Below are positions 62,187 to 64,000 of a DNA stretch of 64,000 nucleotides, one piece after another. The translations under genes were made by a program, and so were the position numbers. The number at the start of each line of letters is the position of its first letter. The stretch's first letter is position 1. A model generated the notes under the pieces. That model was given only the letters and a program-made list of their open reading frames with translations, had not been told where the DNA came from and did no database searches. The stretch is from Bacteroidota bacterium (GTDB taxonomy: Bacteria > Bacteroidota > Bacteroidia > Chitinophagales > Chitinophagaceae). Location of the stretch: contig JAFDXH010000217.1 in assembly GCA_018268075.1 (NCBI GenBank), forward strand, positions 1 through 64,000, written 5' to 3'.

Positions 62187-63644
62187 CTAATAACCTTGAT
62201 TTTGTTGGGCTTTTATTCCGGGATTAGCATTTATTTCATCTTGCGGAATGGGCAGTATCGTTTTTGGAAATGTGCGGTCAATTGTTTTAGGCCTTGAGGC
62301 TACTGTTATTCCGCCAAATTCATCATTGAAGGTGATAGATTTATTTAGACGCAACATGTCGAAATATCGCTGCCCTTCAGTAAATAATTCTTTACTTCTT
62401 TCATCCAGTATCATGTCGAGAGAGATGGTGCTAACGGTAGCTGGTGCAAGGTTAGGTGCCCGCGAACGGATAGCATTCAGGTACCCGATAGCCTGCGATT
62501 TGTCAATATGAAATGCTGCTTCTGCGGCTATTAGGTATATTTCTGAAAGCCTGATTATTTTTATGTTCACCGCAGTGCCGGTAGCTTTTCCATCGCCTAC
62601 AAGTGACACTGAGCCACTGTATTTATAGCTTGCACCCAGATGCGTATTTGAGCTTTCGTCATAGCTCATCACACCCCATCTTACATCTGCAGCATCCTGA
62701 TTGAGTCTGTTAAGGAAATAATCACTCGCCATAAACCACCCGGCAGCACTTCCAGATCCGTGTGCTTTCCGCCTTAGGTAAAAACTAAGGCTTGCAGTAC
62801 CAAGGTCCGATTCAATTGGGAATATTCCTAATTCAAAAATAGACTCTGTGCCAAATTGTAGTTTCCATGAATCTACCCAATTAGTATTTGTGTATAACTT
62901 ATAAACGTTGTCGTTAATAATGCTTTTTGATGCAAGTAATGCGTTGGGGAAATCTTCCATGTTTAAATATACTCTTGCTTGCAGTGCCAGATTTCCATAA
63001 TAATTTAAGTAGCCATTAGATTTTGCTTTGGATAGAAGGGGGGCGGCCTCCTTCAGGTCTGCAATAATTTGCTTATAATTTTCTTCTACTGTGGCACGTA
63101 ATGGCTGCGCAGATGCATCCATGGGCTCTGTTACATTGGGCACGCCAAAGGATGATTTGTCTTGAGAGTATGGCTTTCCATATAGTCTCACAAGGTCAAA
63201 ATACATCAAAGCTCTCGCCGTTAAGGCCTGCCCTTTGTAAGAATCAAAGTTTTCTGTTGAACCGGCAGCTTTTAATTTATTTATATTAAAAATAATATTA
63301 TTTGCTTGTAATATGCTATGATAAATCTGATTCCAAAAGCCACTGTAATTGTTGGATGATACAGAGTGGTTAAACGTATAGAGTGCATCTAGTCCCCGGC
63401 CTTGGGAATAAATGGTAAGGTCGCCACCTTTTGCATCTGCATACATAATAAAATTGCGGCCGTAATAGCTGGAACTGGTCATGTTATTCATAAGGCCTAT
63501 CACCATTCTACGGGCATCTTCTGCCGTCTGTATGGCAGTGCTTGCATCGCCATAGTTAGTGGGAGGTACATCCAGAAAATCTTTGGAGCAACCTGTAAAG
63601 AGTACTACGCATAAAGCAAGTATAAATATTTTAAAATTTTTCAT
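62187..63644 (-). CDS. RagB/SusD family outer-membrane nutrient-binding lipoprotein
   Basis: About 485 residues from the ATG at 63644 (MKNFKIFILALCVVLFTGC, lipobox LFTGC); a GTG at 63674 would add 10 residues. The SusD-like repeat fold shows typical segments (KDFLDVPPTNYGD, ALTARALMYFDLVRLYGKPY, IRLSEIYLIAAEAAFHIDKS, LDERSKELFTEGQRYFDMLR, LPIPQDEINANPGI). It lids the SusC-type transporter encoded upstream and binds an oligosaccharide or peptide outside the cell. The substrate is not evident; no degradative enzyme gene is next to it in this window. Confidence 0.95.
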   Translation of the reverse strand: MKNFKIFILALCVVLFTGCSKDFLDVPPTNYGDASTAIQTAEDARRMVIGLMNNMTSSSYYGRNFIMYADAKGGDLTIYSQGRGLDALYTFNHSVSSNNYSGFWNQIYHSILQANNIIFNINKLKAAGSTENFDSYKGQALTARALMYFDLVRLYGKPYSQDKSSFGVPNVTEPMDASAQPLRATVEENYKQIIADLKEAAPLLSKAKSNGYLNYYGNLALQARVYLNMEDFPNALLASKSIINDNVYKLYTNTNWVDSWKLQFGTESIFELGIFPIESDLGTASLSFYLRRKAHGSGSAAGWFMASDYFLNRLNQDAADVRWGVMSYDESSNTHLGASYKYSGSVSLVGDGKATGTAVNIKIIRLSEIYLIAAEAAFHIDKSQAIGYLNAIRSRAPNLAPATVSTISLDMILDERSKELFTEGQRYFDMLRLNKSITFNDEFGGITVASRPKTIDRTFPKTILPIPQDEINANPGIKAQQNQGY

Positions 63645-63737
63645 TTTTAATTTTTTATTGGTTTTATTTTTCACCTGAAATGATTTTAACTTTTGTACTG
63701 ATTAAAGGGAATCTTTATTTTTAAAATCGGAAGTGTG

Positions 63738-64000
63738 TTAAAAACTTAAATCAATTCCGAATGTAAAAGACTTTCCATAAGGAGTTTCCCAGCCTCGGGT
63801 ACCATAGTTATTTACTTCAGGGTCGGCCTCCTTATACTTTGAAAAAGTAAGCAGATTGGTGCCTGTAGCATGAAGTCTTGCGCTGCTTATGCCTGCCTTG
63901 CCAATAAGCTTATGGGGAAGTTCATACGAAAGTGTAATATTTTTCAGCCTTAAAAAAGAGGCGTCAGTCATTTGACGGCTACTAAATTTCTGTGGATCAG
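63738..64000 (-). CDS. SusC/RagA family TonB-dependent receptor, C-terminal end (runs off the right edge)
   Basis: The last ~87 codons of a TonB-dependent outer-membrane transporter: DPQKFSSRQMTDASFLRLKN, ARLHATGTNLLTFSKYKEAD and the terminal barrel strand GKSFTFGIDLSF. The segment up to base 64000 stays in frame. It is paired with the SusD gene 93 nt downstream in a leftward operon, with the SusC gene first. Confidence 0.93.
   Translation of the reverse strand, partial: DPQKFSSRQMTDASFLRLKNITLSYELPHKLIGKAGISSARLHATGTNLLTFSKYKEADPEVNNYGTRGWETPYGKSFTFGIDLSF

Noticed and set aside
1-64000. CRISPR arrays, prophage, transposase or integrase genes
   Set aside because: No regularly spaced repeats, no phage structural genes and no recombinase motifs seen on either strand.

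Overview
The window is AT-rich chromosomal DNA from a member of the Bacteroidota, most likely the Chitinophagales/Chitinophagaceae. The lineage call rests on a SusC/SusD pair at the right edge, a secreted aminopeptidase with a type IX secretion sorting domain, an UpxY-type NusG paralogue inside a polysaccharide locus, promoters of the Bacteroidota form TTTG-N19-TAnnTTTG, and weak or absent Shine-Dalgarno sequences. I found no rRNA, tRNA, CRISPR array, transposase or prophage gene. Family and genus are inferred from protein flavour only.

Layout. 1-2812 (minus strand) is a tripartite RND efflux operon (TolC-like, adaptor, RND pump; the pump runs off the left edge). 2813-7640 holds a hypothetical gene, a porin-like barrel, an HdeD-like membrane protein, lysS and an MgtC family gene. 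7651-12575 (minus) has an MsbA-like ABC exporter, a 738-residue exported protein with a caspase-like His/Cys signature, and a small YtxH-like protein. 12614-22160 is housekeeping: M23 peptidase, Bcp peroxidase, a mini HExxH protein, BirA, RsfS, FtsH, a LUD protein, LpxH and MscS. 22181-24171 (minus) is a compact M23/MerR/thioredoxin-like operon, divergent from alaS (24326-26959).

27208-53822 is a large surface polysaccharide locus. It has Wza- and Wzc-like export proteins, a WcaJ-like initiating phosphosugar transferase, UpxY, Wzx flippase, a CatB-like O-acetyltransferase, a Wzy-like polymerase, glycosyltransferases of several families (GT2, GT4-like, GT32, WecG/TagA), two asparagine-synthase-like amidotransferases, a two-domain dehydrogenase/Gfo-Idh fusion, an alpha/alpha-toroid protein and WecB. 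A secreted beta-helix protein is encoded on the opposite strand just before wecB. Together these could build a Wzx/Wzy-dependent polymer on undecaprenyl phosphate, possibly amidated and acetylated, and export it. The UpxY gene has its own predicted promoter and a long leader with a perfect inverted repeat.

54029-62061 carries a DigH-like glycosyl hydrolase, a short repeat island, a radical SAM/SPASM protein, a lytic transglycosylase, an M1 aminopeptidase with a sorting domain, a GH25 lysozyme-like protein and a SCO1 copper chaperone. 62187-64000 (minus) is a SusD/SusC pair with a strong intrinsic terminator.

The points most worth a second look are the caspase-like exported protein, the glycosyltransferase whose conserved N-terminus lies upstream of every conventional start codon, the UpxY leader, the recurring -7 boxes placed only 4-7 nt before ATG (possible leaderless mRNAs), the frequent TTG starts, and the repeat-palindrome-repeat island at 55758-56090. 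Residue numbers are counted from the translated frames. Promoter and hairpin calls are by eye and untested.
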